64,000 nucleotides of DNA from Campylobacter hyointestinalis subsp. lawsonii (GCF_013372165.1 NZ_CP053828.1:1302001-1366000); one strand, 5' to 3'; positions 30,808-39,976 are shown, counted from the stretch's first letter. A program made the numbers and translations. The notes: generated by a model not told the origin, from the sequence alone.

Positions 30808-31351
30808 CCTTTAGTCCAAGAGATTTTTTTATGATTTTGCAGTAGTCTATCAAAAACTCCCCAAGAGCTCTGTAGTAGTCGGTTTTAGCATTGTATCTTA
30901 TAAATTTACCAAAAAGCATAAGACTAGGAAGTAGATACTCGCTCAAGTAAAGTCCTAAAAGAGCGTGTGTTTTATCATTTACGTCACTTTTAAATATCAC
31001 ACAGAGCAGAGCTAGCATATTTGAGATATGTGAAGCTTTTAGGTCGCTAAAAGGCTTGTTAAAGTTTATAGATCTATAAAAGCTTTCGATCTTTTCTTCA
31101 TTAATGTGCTTAAAAAATTTAAGATCGCAAGCGCCTTTAAAGCCGTCAAGGTCATTTGCTATGCTAATACTATCGCAAGTTTGCAGGGCGTTAGCTAAAA
31201 ACGTATGACCTTTTTTATTTTCTTCATTTTCAGTTTTTATAAGCCAGTTGATATTTAATTTTTTTAAATTTTCATCACTGATCGCAACTCTAAAATTGTT
31301 TGCAAAAATAAGAGCCATTATAGAATACGCTTGTGCAACTTTCATAAACAA
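30794..31351 (-). CDS. TorD-like helical protein (possible molybdoenzyme chaperone)
   Basis: A 185-residue protein with no obvious catalytic motif. Its second half ([13 protein letters not shown] ... [19 protein letters not shown] ... [13 protein letters not shown]) has the helix pattern of the TorD/DmsD family, whose members hold molybdoenzyme precursors until the cofactor is inserted: His before a long helix, then LLP, then YRALA or similar. No such enzyme is encoded here. The link to lgt, with which it overlaps, may simply be operon packing. The family assignment is tentative. Confidence 0.5.
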   Translation of the reverse strand: MFMKVAQAYSIMALIFANNFRVAISDENLKKLNINWLIKTENEENKKGHTFLANALQTCDSISIANDLDGFKGACDLKFFKHINEEKIESFYRSINFNKPFSDLKASHISNMLALLCVIFKSDVNDKTHALLGLYLSEYLLPSLMLFGKFIRYNAKTDYYRALGEFLIDYCKIIKKSLGLKVALE

Positions 31352-31422
31352 CCTTTTTTAAATTTTAAAACTAAAATTATACACAATACAGCTTAAATTG
31401 CATACTCAAACCATCTTTAGCT

Positions 31423-33588
31423 TCAATGCTCAAAAACATTTTTAACAAATTTTAGTCTTAAAGAGTTTAAAACGACGCTAAATGAGCTTATACTCATCGC
31501 TAAAGCCGCATACATCGGATTTAAAAGAAGTCCAAAAACAGGATATAAAACTCCAGCAGCAACCGGTATGCAGACAATGTTATATACAAACGCCCAAACT
31601 AAATTTTGTTTGATAGTTTTCATATTGCGTTTTGCCAAATAAATACTATAAGCAACACTTAAAAGATCATTTTTGATAAGAACTATGTCGCCTACGTCTT
31701 TTGCTATATCGCTACCACTACTCATTGCTATGCCTATATCGGCTGATTTTAAAGCAAGAGCGTCATTTATACCATCACCTATAAAGATGACAATGCCTTC
31801 TTTTTTTAAATTCTCTATAACTTCAAATTTTTTGCTCGGTAAAACGCCTGCTATAACCTCATCAATACCCAGCTCTTTTGCGACTATCTTCGCGATCTTT
31901 TCATTGTCTCCTGTAAGCATGATAGGCGTTACACCAAAACTCTTAACCGCACTGATTGCTTGTAAAGCATCATCTTTTAAAGTATCACTTATAGCGATAA
32001 AACCTCTGTATTTAAAGCCAAGAGCGACAAGCACAACTCCAAGTCCGCTATCTAAAACTTTTTGAATGCTCTCTTTTTGTTCGCTATCTAAAAATACATT
32101 AAACGAATTTAATAGCTTTTCATTGCCTATAAGAATCTCTGAATGTTCTGCGCTGATGCCCATTCCAGGGATATTTTCATAAGCGTAAGTAATATTTTTA
32201 TCTATATACTCTTTGGCAAATTCGCTAATAGCCTTTGATACTAGATGTTCGCTTAAATTTGCGGCGTTTGCGACTATTTTTAGACTTTCATCATCTAAAT
32301 TCGAGCTTACGACTGAAATTTGACCTTTAGTAAGAGTGCCAGTTTTGTCAAAAACAGCGTATTTTGCATCTCCTAAGATCTCTAAAATTTGCGGATTTTT
32401 GATAATGATACCATTTTTTGCACTTTGAGAAATTCCAACTACGATAGCTATAGGCGTAGCAAGACCTAAAGCACAAGGGCAAGAGATAATCAAAACACTA
32501 ACTGCAGCCAAAATACCATTAAAAGGCTCACCGCATAAACTCCACAAGGCAAAAGTTCCAAGAGCTATGAACACTACTAAAGGCACGAAAATATTTGCTA
32601 CTTTATCGGCTAACCTTGCTATAGGCATTTTTTTACTGCTTGCTTCTAAAAGAAGATCTAAAATAACAGAGATTAGCGAATCCCCGCTAAGCTTCGTAAC
32701 TTTGATATTTATGTAGCCATTTGTATTTAAGGTGCCGGCATTTACGGTATCACCTACGCTTTTAAACACCGGCATACTTTCACCACTTAGCATAGACGCA
32801 TCTATCTCAGCTCCACCATTTACAATAACTCCATCACAAGGCAGTGTGTAGCCACTTTTTACAACTACGATATCGCCTAATTTTAAATCATTAACTAAAA
32901 TAGGAGCAGTAGTGCCGTCTTTTTGAAGTACCAAAGCAGATTTTGGGCTTAGATCCATAAGTGCTTTTATATAGTTTCTTGCACTTTTTTTTGATCTTTC
33001 TTCTAAAAATTTACCTAAAAGTACGAACGTGATTATCATAGAACAGCTACTAAAATACAGATATTTCATCGCTTCAGGCATTAAATTTGAAAAGCAAAAC
33101 GCAAAAATAGAGTAGATATAAGCAGCGCTTACACCAAGTGTGATCAAAACATTCATATCATAATTTAAATTTTTTATAGACTTCATAGCATGCTTGAAAA
33201 AGTCAAATCCGCAGTAAAATATAACGATACTAGTTAAGATAAAAAGCGCTAATGATTTATATAAAGTCTCGTAAGAATTCATCTCAAAAACCATTATGAT
33301 GACACTTAAAATAGCAGAGATGATAAGTCTGTTTTTTAAATTTATAGCATTTTTGTTTTGAGCAGCTTCTAGCTCGTCATAGTTATTTACCACGCCAAAA
33401 CCGAGCTTTTTTATTTTATCTTTTATCTTGTTTATATCTTCATCATTTTGTACTTCAAAAACGCCACAGCAATCAGCAAAACTAACTTTTGAACTAGTCA
33501 CCCCTTGTATTTTTAAGACATTTTTTTCTATAGCGTTTGCACAATTAACGCAGGTCATTCCTGTTATTTGTATTTTAATAGTCGCCAA
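31423..33588 (-). CDS. copA: Copper-transporting P1B-type ATPase
   Basis: Exports Cu(I) from the cytosol. The 721 residues comprise one N-terminal metal-binding domain (GMTCVNC, residues 9-15), eight membrane segments with the CPC site in SCPCALGLATP, the phosphorylation motif DKTGTLT and the hinge GDGINDA. Membrane segments 7 and 8 carry the Cu(I) residues FVYN and MSISS. Two departures are visible: the actuator motif is SGES (usually TGES), and the nucleotide-domain SEHP motif reads SEHLVSKAI. The ten-base gap to the CopZ-like gene indicates an operon. Confidence 0.94.
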   Translation of the reverse strand: MATIKIQITGMTCVNCANAIEKNVLKIQGVTSSKVSFADCCGVFEVQNDEDINKIKDKIKKLGFGVVNNYDELEAAQNKNAINLKNRLIISAILSVIIMVFEMNSYETLYKSLALFILTSIVIFYCGFDFFKHAMKSIKNLNYDMNVLITLGVSAAYIYSIFAFCFSNLMPEAMKYLYFSSCSMIITFVLLGKFLEERSKKSARNYIKALMDLSPKSALVLQKDGTTAPILVNDLKLGDIVVVKSGYTLPCDGVIVNGGAEIDASMLSGESMPVFKSVGDTVNAGTLNTNGYINIKVTKLSGDSLISVILDLLLEASSKKMPIARLADKVANIFVPLVVFIALGTFALWSLCGEPFNGILAAVSVLIISCPCALGLATPIAIVVGISQSAKNGIIIKNPQILEILGDAKYAVFDKTGTLTKGQISVVSSNLDDESLKIVANAANLSEHLVSKAISEFAKEYIDKNITYAYENIPGMGISAEHSEILIGNEKLLNSFNVFLDSEQKESIQKVLDSGLGVVLVALGFKYRGFIAISDTLKDDALQAISAVKSFGVTPIMLTGDNEKIAKIVAKELGIDEVIAGVLPSKKFEVIENLKKEGIVIFIGDGINDALALKSADIGIAMSSGSDIAKDVGDIVLIKNDLLSVAYSIYLAKRNMKTIKQNLVWAFVYNIVCIPVAAGVLYPVFGLLLNPMYAALAMSISSFSVVLNSLRLKFVKNVFEH

Positions 33589-33597
33589 GATAGTCTC

Positions 33598-33801
33598 CTA
33601 AAGCTCTCTTATAACGCTAAATCCTAAGCTATTTAATTCGTTTTTAAATTTTTCTACATCTTTATCAAGTAGATCACAGCTAAGCACTCTAGGTTTTACG
33701 CTCATATCTACGTCTATATATCCAAAATCATCTTCTAGCGAACTTTTTATGGTATTTGCGCAACGTTCGCAATTTACATTTTCTACTTCAAATTTTTTCA
33801 T
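33598..33801 (-). CDS. CopZ-like heavy-metal-associated protein
   Basis: A free 67-residue HMA-fold protein with the metal site VNCERCANTIK near residues 8-18. It probably hands Cu(I) to CopA encoded next to it. Its start overlaps the end of the GNAT gene by four bases. Confidence 0.85.
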   Translation of the reverse strand: MKKFEVENVNCERCANTIKSSLEDDFGYIDVDMSVKPRVLSCDLLDKDVEKFKNELNSLGFSVIREL

Positions 33802-34352
33802 ATCAAATCCTTTGTCATATATGTATATTTGTGTCCTAAGATCTCAAGCTCATTACTACCACAAAAACCCAAACTTTCATAATATCTCTTTACTTTTGGT
33901 TTTTTAATATCTACTATAAGAGATACTCTGCTAAGACCTAGCTTTTTTGCTCTCTCAAAAACAGCGCTTATAAGCTTTGTAGCGATCTTTTGTCCTCTAT
34001 AGTCAATACCAACTGCTAAGCTATCTATGTAAAGTTCGTTTTTGATGCATTCTTGTTTGATGTTTGGCTCTTCGCCTAGGTCTTTAAGTCTTTTTATAAA
34101 AGGAATATCTAGCCTTTTAGAATCTAAGCCATTATAAGAGCAAATAGCACCTACTACTTTTTGAGCATCTTTAAAAACTAAGATATTTTTGTAGCTTAAG
34201 CGATTATCTTCGCCTGTAAAAAACTCTTGTAAAATTTGGTTGCTTTGTTCTAAATTTGACGTACCACTCAAACTAAAAGCGATATCTTCCATAGCTAAAT
34301 TTAAAAGTTCTATGACCTCTTTAGCATCGTTTTTATCTGCTTCACATATCAT
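33798..34352 (-). CDS. GNAT family N-acetyltransferase
   Basis: A 184-residue acetyltransferase. The acetyl-CoA loop reads YRGQKIATKLISA (Q/RxxGxA type with Gly and Ala) near residue 118, and the C-terminal YYESLGF is the usual GNAT end. The substrate cannot be deduced. It heads the run GNAT-copZ-copA, but nothing suggests a copper role. Confidence 0.8.
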   Translation of the reverse strand: MICEADKNDAKEVIELLNLAMEDIAFSLSGTSNLEQSNQILQEFFTGEDNRLSYKNILVFKDAQKVVGAICSYNGLDSKRLDIPFIKRLKDLGEEPNIKQECIKNELYIDSLAVGIDYRGQKIATKLISAVFERAKKLGLSRVSLIVDIKKPKVKRYYESLGFCGSNELEILGHKYTYMTKDLI

Positions 34353-34751
34353 TCAAAGCTCCTTTTTTAGTATTATAATTATTTTGATTAAACTCATAAT
34401 AAATAAAAATTAAGAAGCAATAGCTAAAAGTATTTTGCATAATTAAAGTATAAATTGTCTCATATTTATTGCATCAAAAATAAATTAAATTTAATCATAA
34501 CAAAGCAAAATAGAGACTAAATTTGAAGTTTAGTAAATTTACTAAATATAAATTCTTTATTTAAAGTAAAATGTAGATATTAGTTATATTATAAATTATA
34601 TTTTTAATATACTTTACTATAATAGCAAAACTTCAGCAGAAAGGCTATTAATAGGTGATAATATAGATAAAAAGGACGCTTTTAATATATTTCTATACCA
34701 AAATATAGATAAACATATAGATATTAAAGTGTAAATCTTTAAGGAGAATTT
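34353..34751. other. Non-coding AT-rich region with a perfect palindrome and a promoter
   Basis: About 400 bases between divergent genes. It holds the 18-bp palindrome at 34529-34546 and a TATAAT at 34618-34623 for the rightward gene. Downstream of that -10 an open frame without a start codon ends at 34735 (reading TSAERLLIGDNIDKKD); it may be the tail of a lost paralogue. Confidence 0.5.
34529..34546. repeat. 18-bp perfect palindrome
   Basis: TTTAGTAAATTTACTAAA is identical to its reverse complement. It lies 72 bases before the likely -10 of the 333-aa protein gene and could be an operator. Confidence 0.45.
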
Positions 34752-35753
34752 ATGGATAAGATAGGAAATTTAGCTACCATAAGCAGTAACCTATATGATT
34801 ACAACAGCCATATGGATAAGATAAAAAATGTTGTTGGTAATAATGCAAATTTAGATAATAGCCAAGATGGCATAAAACCATATAAGGTAAGCTCAAAAGA
34901 TGTGAAATTAGATTTAAAATTAAATTTAGATGAAGCTCAAGAAGAGAAGCTTATTAAAGCATTTGGTTATCAAAAAAATAGCGATGGCACATATGGATAT
35001 GCACAAAAATTTGATATCATCAATGGCGATTTATCTATGCTGAGCTATCAAGAGCGAGTAAAACTCACTGGGCTAAATGAGAATAGACCACTAAGTGGCT
35101 TTACTCGCTATGACGCTGATAAAGTAAGCATTTGGGGCAAGATAACCGGGCTTGATCCAAATTTTAGCAAAGAAGAGATTAAGGATTTGGTGGATTTTAT
35201 AGATGAAAGTGGCGGCATAGCAATAGAGCAGATAGAAGCACTGCAATATAGCCCAAACTCAAAAAACCGCATACTTAGAACCACGCCATACACAGTAGAA
35301 GAGTTAGCCTCGCAAAATGCCAACTCCATAATAAGCCCTTGGCAAATTTATGAGCTTGATGGAGATTTGCCATACACCATATCCTTACTAGACTCAGACC
35401 TTAGCGTAGAAGACTTCAAAGCCCAGTGGGCAAAGCATGTCATAAATATACGATATGGCTTAGATATAAATGATGAAGATGCTAAAAACGCAGTGAATAT
35501 TTTCAAAGAGTTAAAGGCCGGAACATATCAAAATAAAGAAGATAAAGTAAATTTAAACGATGTCCAAAAAGACAAAGATGATGAGAAAAAATTTACTCCC
35601 ATACAAGGCTTTTCATCAGATAACAAAACTTATAAAGATGAAGCCATAGAGAGACTAAAAAAGCTTTACGAGATGATTAAAAGCGAATTTGATAATGGCA
35701 AAACAGAGCTTGAGATATTAAAACAACTAGCAAAATTAAATTTAAAGGTATAA
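34752..35753 (+). CDS. Hypothetical protein resembling the Cj0814 flagellar-dependent secreted family
   Basis: A 333-residue acidic protein without signal peptide or membrane segment. It has a perfect AAGGAG ribosome-binding site. The conserved-looking core is PLSGFTRYDADKVSIWGKI (about residues 113-132), then a DFIDESGGI helix and INIRYGLDINDEDA. From memory this layout fits the Campylobacter Cj0814 family, proteins exported through the flagellar apparatus and implicated in host interaction. I cannot verify this by search. No sigma-28 promoter is visible upstream. The C-terminal 60 residues are Lys/Glu-rich. Confidence 0.5.
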   Translation: MDKIGNLATISSNLYDYNSHMDKIKNVVGNNANLDNSQDGIKPYKVSSKDVKLDLKLNLDEAQEEKLIKAFGYQKNSDGTYGYAQKFDIINGDLSMLSYQERVKLTGLNENRPLSGFTRYDADKVSIWGKITGLDPNFSKEEIKDLVDFIDESGGIAIEQIEALQYSPNSKNRILRTTPYTVEELASQNANSIISPWQIYELDGDLPYTISLLDSDLSVEDFKAQWAKHVINIRYGLDINDEDAKNAVNIFKELKAGTYQNKEDKVNLNDVQKDKDDEKKFTPIQGFSSDNKTYKDEAIERLKKLYEMIKSEFDNGKTELEILKQLAKLNLKV

Positions 35754-35871
35754 AAAGACTTAACTGCTCTCATATGCCCCGTCTATGATAGCAAATAGAG
35801 TTTTGTATGATAAGAGATTTGCTAAATCCGCCAAATGACTTTGCTAACATAAATATTAAAAATTTAAAGCT

Positions 35872-35955
35872 TTTTTAATGATATGACCTATACTTAGTTG
35901 CTGATATATTAGCAAAAAAGCCTTTGATTGTTTTACTAAATCGTATCATTAAAAA
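35872..35955. repeat. 84-bp element with 15-bp terminal inverted repeats
   Basis: TTTTTAATGATATGA at the left end and TCGTATCATTAAAAA at the right end pair over 15 bases with a single G-T wobble. The 54-base centre has a second small hairpin (TTGCT/AGCAA). It sits in non-coding DNA between the 333-aa protein gene and dsbI. It could be a MITE-like element or a structured RNA. Confidence 0.45.
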
Positions 35956-35991
35956 CCTGCTATTTATAGGAAAGCATAAGATAAAAATGAG

Positions 35992-36639
35992 TTATGCCTT
36001 TTTTGACTTTACTATCTGGCAAACAAGCATAGCACAAAGTAGCACAAAAGCAACTGCGTAAGCTATAAAGCAAGCTTGCGCCATATTTATAAACTTAAGC
36101 GAAGGGATAAGATACCAACCCTCACTATAAAAATCTACAAACCATTGCCTAAGCCATGAAAGACTGACACCATAAGGAACCATAGGATTATCATATCCAC
36201 AATCCCCAGTTGGCTTAAACAAATCAGGCACCCATATATCAAGCCGAAGTCCAAAAGGAAAACTAGGCTCAAATGAGCAACCTTGTACCCCAAAAGGGTC
36301 TTCGCTATGAACTGCGTTATGTATAGAATTTAGTTTTAAAGAATACATCATTCCTATAATAGCTCCATAAAATCCAAAAATATATCCGATAATTTTTAGA
36401 ATAATATTTTTAGGATTTATAGCAGCAATAACGCCGCCAAGAGCCATAACAAGCATAGAAAACCTTATATAAACACACTGTTCGCAAGGCGCCATATAAA
36501 TATAGTTTTGAAACAAACTATGAGCGACTACAACTAACCCGCCCATAGCCACGACCATAATTATCCAGATAGCTCTTTCATCTTGTAAAGAGGCTATTTT
36601 GCCTATCGGATCACTTTTTAAGTCCTTGAAAAACTTCAT
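35992..36639 (-). CDS. dsbI: DsbB-family disulphide oxidoreductase (DsbI type)
   Basis: Membrane protein of 215 residues that reoxidises a periplasmic DsbA-like thiol oxidase and passes electrons to quinones. Five membrane segments are predicted, with an extra one at the C-terminus. The first redox pair is CEQC (near residues 53-56), the second pair is the Cys in QGCSFE and in GDCGYD. The CEQC pair and the extended second loop fit DsbI better than classical DsbB. No DsbA or sulfotransferase gene is adjacent. The ATG overlaps the stop codon of a broken small ORF (ATGA). Confidence 0.85.
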   Translation of the reverse strand: MKFFKDLKSDPIGKIASLQDERAIWIIMVVAMGGLVVVAHSLFQNYIYMAPCEQCVYIRFSMLVMALGGVIAAINPKNIILKIIGYIFGFYGAIIGMMYSLKLNSIHNAVHSEDPFGVQGCSFEPSFPFGLRLDIWVPDLFKPTGDCGYDNPMVPYGVSLSWLRQWFVDFYSEGWYLIPSLKFINMAQACFIAYAVAFVLLCAMLVCQIVKSKKA

Positions 36640-36868
36640 TTTAACGACCTTATTTTTATGTATGTAGGTATTTTAGCCACAGCATCTATATCTATGGATT
36701 ATCAATAGCGATTATCTAAGCTTGATAATGTGGTGAAATAAGAATTTACGCTAGAAATTCTTGAGTTCATCCACTCTGTTACATTAAAAAATCTACCACA
36801 AAGCATAAGCAAATTTTTCCTAGATGACTTCAATTTATAAGCCTTTTAAGAAATTTCGTCTTGAATAT
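36636..36868 (-). pseudogene. Eroded small gene translationally abutting dsbI
   Basis: About 75 codons can be followed up to a TGA that overlaps the dsbI ATG. A good ribosome-binding site (AAGGAG at 36877-36882) is followed after eight bases by ATA where a start ATG is expected. The first 13 codons (FKTKFLKRLIN) are in a different frame from the main body (NVTEWMNSRISSVNSYFTT), and two adjacent stops follow DNRY before the frame resumes as [14 protein letters not shown]. So it has lost its start, gained a frameshift and two stops. Its position matches dba, the small accessory gene coupled to dsbI in C. jejuni, but I cannot confirm homology. Confidence 0.55.
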
Positions 36869-36958
36869 AACTTTTTCTCCTTAATTGAGATTATGATTTT
36901 ATAAGCTTATTTAAATTTATTTTTGAGTTTATAAAATCGCAACAAAACGATATATTAA
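36640..36958. other. Intergenic region between ppiB and dsbI
   Basis: About 320 bases, largely occupied by the eroded small gene described separately. The remaining 75 bases next to ppiB are AT-rich and I see no hairpin terminator. Confidence 0.5.
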
Positions 36959-37450
36959 TTATAGCTTTTCTTTTATTTCAATTGTTTGTATCTTGTCATT
37001 TTGTCTTATAGAGTCTAAGACTTTTTTACTATCTTCATCTATAAGAATACCAAAAACAGTATGAACGCCATCTAAATGAGGCTGAGCACTATGACATACG
37101 AAAAACTGACTTCCACCGGTGTCACGTCCGGCATGCGCCATAGATAGACTTCCTCTTAGATGTCTATGTTTTTGATTTACGCATTCACATTTTATTCTCC
37201 AGCCTGGCCCTCCAGTACCATTACCTAATGGGCAACCGCCTTGGATAACGAAATTTGGTATAACTCTATGGAAATTTAGTCCATCATAAAATCCGCTTTT
37301 TGCCAAAGTAGCGAAATTTGTTACGGCTTGAGGCGCTTCGTCTGCAAAAAGCTCTGCAATCATATCGCCCTTATCTGTTTTTATCACGGCGTATTTTAGC
37401 TTTGCAAGCTCGTCTTTGTTTATCTCATAAACTTTTAGTTCTTCTCTCAT
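36959..37450 (-). CDS. ppiB: Cyclophilin-type peptidyl-prolyl cis-trans isomerase
   Basis: A 163-residue cytosolic cyclophilin that speeds proline isomerisation during folding. Family motifs are [13 protein letters not shown] (catalytic Arg, near residue 60), the GGSQFFV strand and LDGVHTVFG. There is no signal peptide. Confidence 0.95.
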   Translation of the reverse strand: MREELKVYEINKDELAKLKYAVIKTDKGDMIAELFADEAPQAVTNFATLAKSGFYDGLNFHRVIPNFVIQGGCPLGNGTGGPGWRIKCECVNQKHRHLRGSLSMAHAGRDTGGSQFFVCHSAQPHLDGVHTVFGILIDEDSKKVLDSIRQNDKIQTIEIKEKL

Positions 37451-37475
37451 TTTATGTTCCTTTTTTAAATTTAGC

Positions 37476-38183
37476 TTATTCTATATTTGTATAAACGGCT
37501 TGAACATCATCATCGTCTTCAAGTTTATCTAGTAGTCGCTCAAGCTCACCCAAAGCAGATTCATCTAAATTTACAGTTGAGTTTGGGATAAATTGTAAGC
37601 TACCTTTTTTTACTTCAAGCCCCATTTTCTCTATACCTTCGCTAAGAGTACCAAAACTAGTATAATCTCCATATATGGTTATAGTTTCACCATCTTCTTC
37701 TATATCAGTAAGTCCAGCATCGATAAGCTCAAGCTCCAACTCCTCTATATCGCCACTTGGTTTTACTACTTCAAAGACTGCTTTTCTAGAAAACATAAAA
37801 TTTAAACTTCCACTAGGTAGCATCTCTCCGCCGTTTTTGCTAAATATCGCTTTGACGTTTGCTACGGTGCGAGTTGGATTATCGGTCGCGGTTTCTACTA
37901 TAATCTGAACTCCGTGTGCTGCTTTTCCATCATAAAATATAGTTTTTATATCACTACTATCTTTTCCATTTGCTCTTTTTATAGCTGCATCTATGTTATC
38001 TTTTGGCATATTTTGAGCTTTTGCCGTTGCTATTGCGGTGCGAAGTTTTGGATTCATTTCAGGATTTATTCCGCCTTCTTTAGCAGCCACTGTTATAGCT
38101 TTTCCTAATTTTGGAAAAAGCTTACTCATTTTATCCCAACGAGCCTCTTTTGAAGCACGTCTATATTCAAATGCTCGTCCCAT
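37476..38183 (-). CDS. YebC/PmpR family protein
   Basis: A 235-residue member of the TACO1/YebC family, recognised by [21 protein letters not shown]-type start (read here in short: [10 protein letters not shown]), the [21 protein letters not shown] segment (conserved part [14 protein letters not shown]) and acidic C-terminus. Members act as transcription regulators or, as shown for several, help ribosomes through polyproline stretches. It is followed by ppiB after 25 bases. A TATAAT lies 32 bases upstream. Confidence 0.93.
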   Translation of the reverse strand: MGRAFEYRRASKEARWDKMSKLFPKLGKAITVAAKEGGINPEMNPKLRTAIATAKAQNMPKDNIDAAIKRANGKDSSDIKTIFYDGKAAHGVQIIVETATDNPTRTVANVKAIFSKNGGEMLPSGSLNFMFSRKAVFEVVKPSGDIEELELELIDAGLTDIEEDGETITIYGDYTSFGTLSEGIEKMGLEVKKGSLQFIPNSTVNLDESALGELERLLDKLEDDDDVQAVYTNIE

Positions 38184-38214
38184 TGTGATCCTTAATCTAT
38201 TTTTTAAGTTTGCA

Positions 38215-38220
38215 ATTATA
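38215..38220 (-). promoter_or_regulatory. -10 element upstream of yebC-like gene
   Basis: TATAAT read on the minus strand, preceded by GA, 32 bases before the ATG. Confidence 0.5.
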
Positions 38221-38310
38221 TCAGATAAAATTTAAATTTAAAATATCTTGAATAAAATAGTCAGTATCGTCGCACTCCAAAAAAGCACAAATAGTAAATT
38301 TAATAGAGTG

Positions 38311-38330
38311 ATTCGCCTAAAAAGGCGAAT
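38311..38330 (-). terminator. Hairpin after fldA
   Basis: ATTCGCCT and AGGCGAAT form a perfect 8-bp stem with a 4-base loop just past the fldA stop. The T-run is weak on the minus strand. Confidence 0.5.
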
Positions 38331-38333
38331 TTA

Positions 38334-38822
38334 TTATAAAATTTGAGATTTTATAGACTCAGTCCATTTTTTGATGCGTTCTTCAGTCTGGTCGCTCTCA
38401 TTGTCAGCATCAAGCGCAAGTCCTACGAATTTACCATCCTTTAGCGATCTACTCTCATCAAAACTATATCCATCAGCAGAAACTTGACCTATGATATTTG
38501 CTCCTTTTTGGGTTAGCTTATCATAGATGATCCCCATAGCATCACAGTATGTATCACTGTAGCTTGAGCTATCTCCCAAACCAAATAAAGCCACAGTTTT
38601 ACCGCTCACATCTAAACTATCAAAGTCAAAAACATCCCAATCATCTTGCAAATCTCCACTTCCCCAAGTAGAGCTACCGATGATAAGTTTGTCAAAACTA
38701 TTTATAGTTTTAGCATCAGTGTCAGCTACATTTAATACGTTATCAATACCTAAATTAGAAGCTATCAAATTTGCTGCTTCTTCAGTATTCCCCATACTAC
38801 TACCAAAAATTATACCTGTCAT
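38334..38822 (-). CDS. fldA: Flavodoxin
   Basis: Long-chain flavodoxin of 162 residues carrying FMN. The phosphate-binding loop is FGSSMGNTEEAA (residues 5-16), and STWGSGDLQDDW and GLGDSSSYSDTYCDA flank the isoalloxazine ring. In epsilonproteobacteria it is the electron acceptor of pyruvate and 2-oxoglutarate oxidoreductases. Its ATG overlaps the stop of the upstream gene (ATGA). Confidence 0.96.
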   Translation of the reverse strand: MTGIIFGSSMGNTEEAANLIASNLGIDNVLNVADTDAKTINSFDKLIIGSSTWGSGDLQDDWDVFDFDSLDVSGKTVALFGLGDSSSYSDTYCDAMGIIYDKLTQKGANIIGQVSADGYSFDESRSLKDGKFVGLALDADNESDQTEERIKKWTESIKSQIL

Positions 38823-39541
38823 TTTTTTCCTTTATTATAAATTTTATCACAAACACTATAAGGGACTAGTTTAAGTCTAGCGCCACTCCTAAAACATCCT
38901 TTTACTTCTATATGTTTTGTAAATTTAGAATGTCTAGGAAAAACCATATATAGATCTAGGCCCATAGATTCTATACTTTTTGCCATATCGATCTCTTTTG
39001 TGAGTTCAACTTCTTGCTCAAAGTCTATCTCTTTAAAGATAGGAAGCACTCCAAGAATGCCCTTGCCATCTGATTTTAAGATCAGTAGATTGTCTTTTAT
39101 ATCGATTTGTTTATCTGGATGTCTTCTTTTTATCTTGTCAAATACATAGTTAAAAAACAAAATTTGAGCATCTAAATTTAGATAAAAATCACCATTTTTA
39201 TAGACGCTTTTTATGAGTTTGGCTACTTTCATTTTTGGCTCATTTGCAAAAACCGGAAGTTTTTTACCATTTAGATACCCGTTTATTATAGCGTTTGATG
39301 TAAAACAAAAACTAATACATTTTTTAACGCTAAATTTATTTTTATACAACAGATCATCTATTCTTTTTGTAAAAATATCACTTATGGATTTTGAGTATTT
39401 TACATATTTATTAGGAATTTTGAGCTCATCGCTAACAAAACAATTGTAAAGAGATAGAAATATTTTTAGCCTATCTTCCAAACAAAGTTTGCTATAAAAA
39501 TTTGGAAATATATCGCTCGTTTTATCAAATCCAAAGCTCAT
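38819..39541 (-). CDS. Conserved hypothetical protein of the fldA operon
   Basis: A 240-residue basic protein without signal or membrane segments and without motifs I recognise. It contains several Cys and a hydrophobic centre. The order DUF2325 gene - this gene - fldA is that of C. jejuni Cj1384c-Cj1383c-fldA, and both junctions are four-base overlaps. The conserved arrangement suggests a role with flavodoxin or redox sensing, which is inference. Confidence 0.7.
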   Translation of the reverse strand: MSFGFDKTSDIFPNFYSKLCLEDRLKIFLSLYNCFVSDELKIPNKYVKYSKSISDIFTKRIDDLLYKNKFSVKKCISFCFTSNAIINGYLNGKKLPVFANEPKMKVAKLIKSVYKNGDFYLNLDAQILFFNYVFDKIKRRHPDKQIDIKDNLLILKSDGKGILGVLPIFKEIDFEQEVELTKEIDMAKSIESMGLDLYMVFPRHSKFTKHIEVKGCFRSGARLKLVPYSVCDKIYNKGKK

Positions 39542-39852
39542 TTATCCGCACACCCAAACTCTTTATCTAGTCCAAAAACTTTGCAGTATTCACAAAAAAC
39601 ACAACTTACACTTCTTTTTGCACAAACGATCGGAATATTGCGTTTTTTAGCTTCACATTTGATTTTTTTCATCGTATTGTGATTTAAAAAACTAGTTAGC
39701 ATAACAACACACTTAGTATCTTGCGGTATAGGTTTTCTATTTACCCTATTTTCATTTCTAGCATCCCAATGTTCTATGTTGTCTGCACCTAAATCTTTTA
39801 AAACTGCTTTGATCGGGGTTATTTCATCTGCACCTATGACTAGCACTGACAT
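39538..39852 (-). CDS. DUF2325 domain protein
   Basis: The 104 residues match the DUF2325 layout: VLVIGADEITPIKAVLKDLG, the WDARNENR turn (one conserved piece each), LTSFLNHNTM and a C-terminal cysteine cluster (KRSVSCVFCEYCKVFG) that may bind a metal. The function is unknown. It starts the operon leading into fldA, and TATAAT lies 35 bases upstream. Confidence 0.75.
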   Translation of the reverse strand: MSVLVIGADEITPIKAVLKDLGADNIEHWDARNENRVNRKPIPQDTKCVVMLTSFLNHNTMKKIKCEAKKRNIPIVCAKRSVSCVFCEYCKVFGLDKEFGCADK

Positions 39853-39886
39853 TATTAATCCTTCGATAGTTTTTTTGATATCGATT

Positions 39887-39892
39887 ATTATA
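39887..39892 (-). promoter_or_regulatory. -10 element of the DUF2325-fldA operon
   Basis: TATAAT on the minus strand 35 bases before the DUF2325 ATG, in the 149-base divergent spacer shared with the lipoprotein gene. Confidence 0.5.
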
Positions 39893-39976
39893 ATATAGCA
39901 ATACTAAATTTAAACTTATTTTGAATATACTTATCAAAATTAAATATAATCCAAATTTTAAAAATTTGAAAAATAT

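Noticed and set aside
31673-32065. 130-codon plus-strand frame inside copA
   Set aside because: It is a shadow of the copA nucleotide-binding and hinge region.
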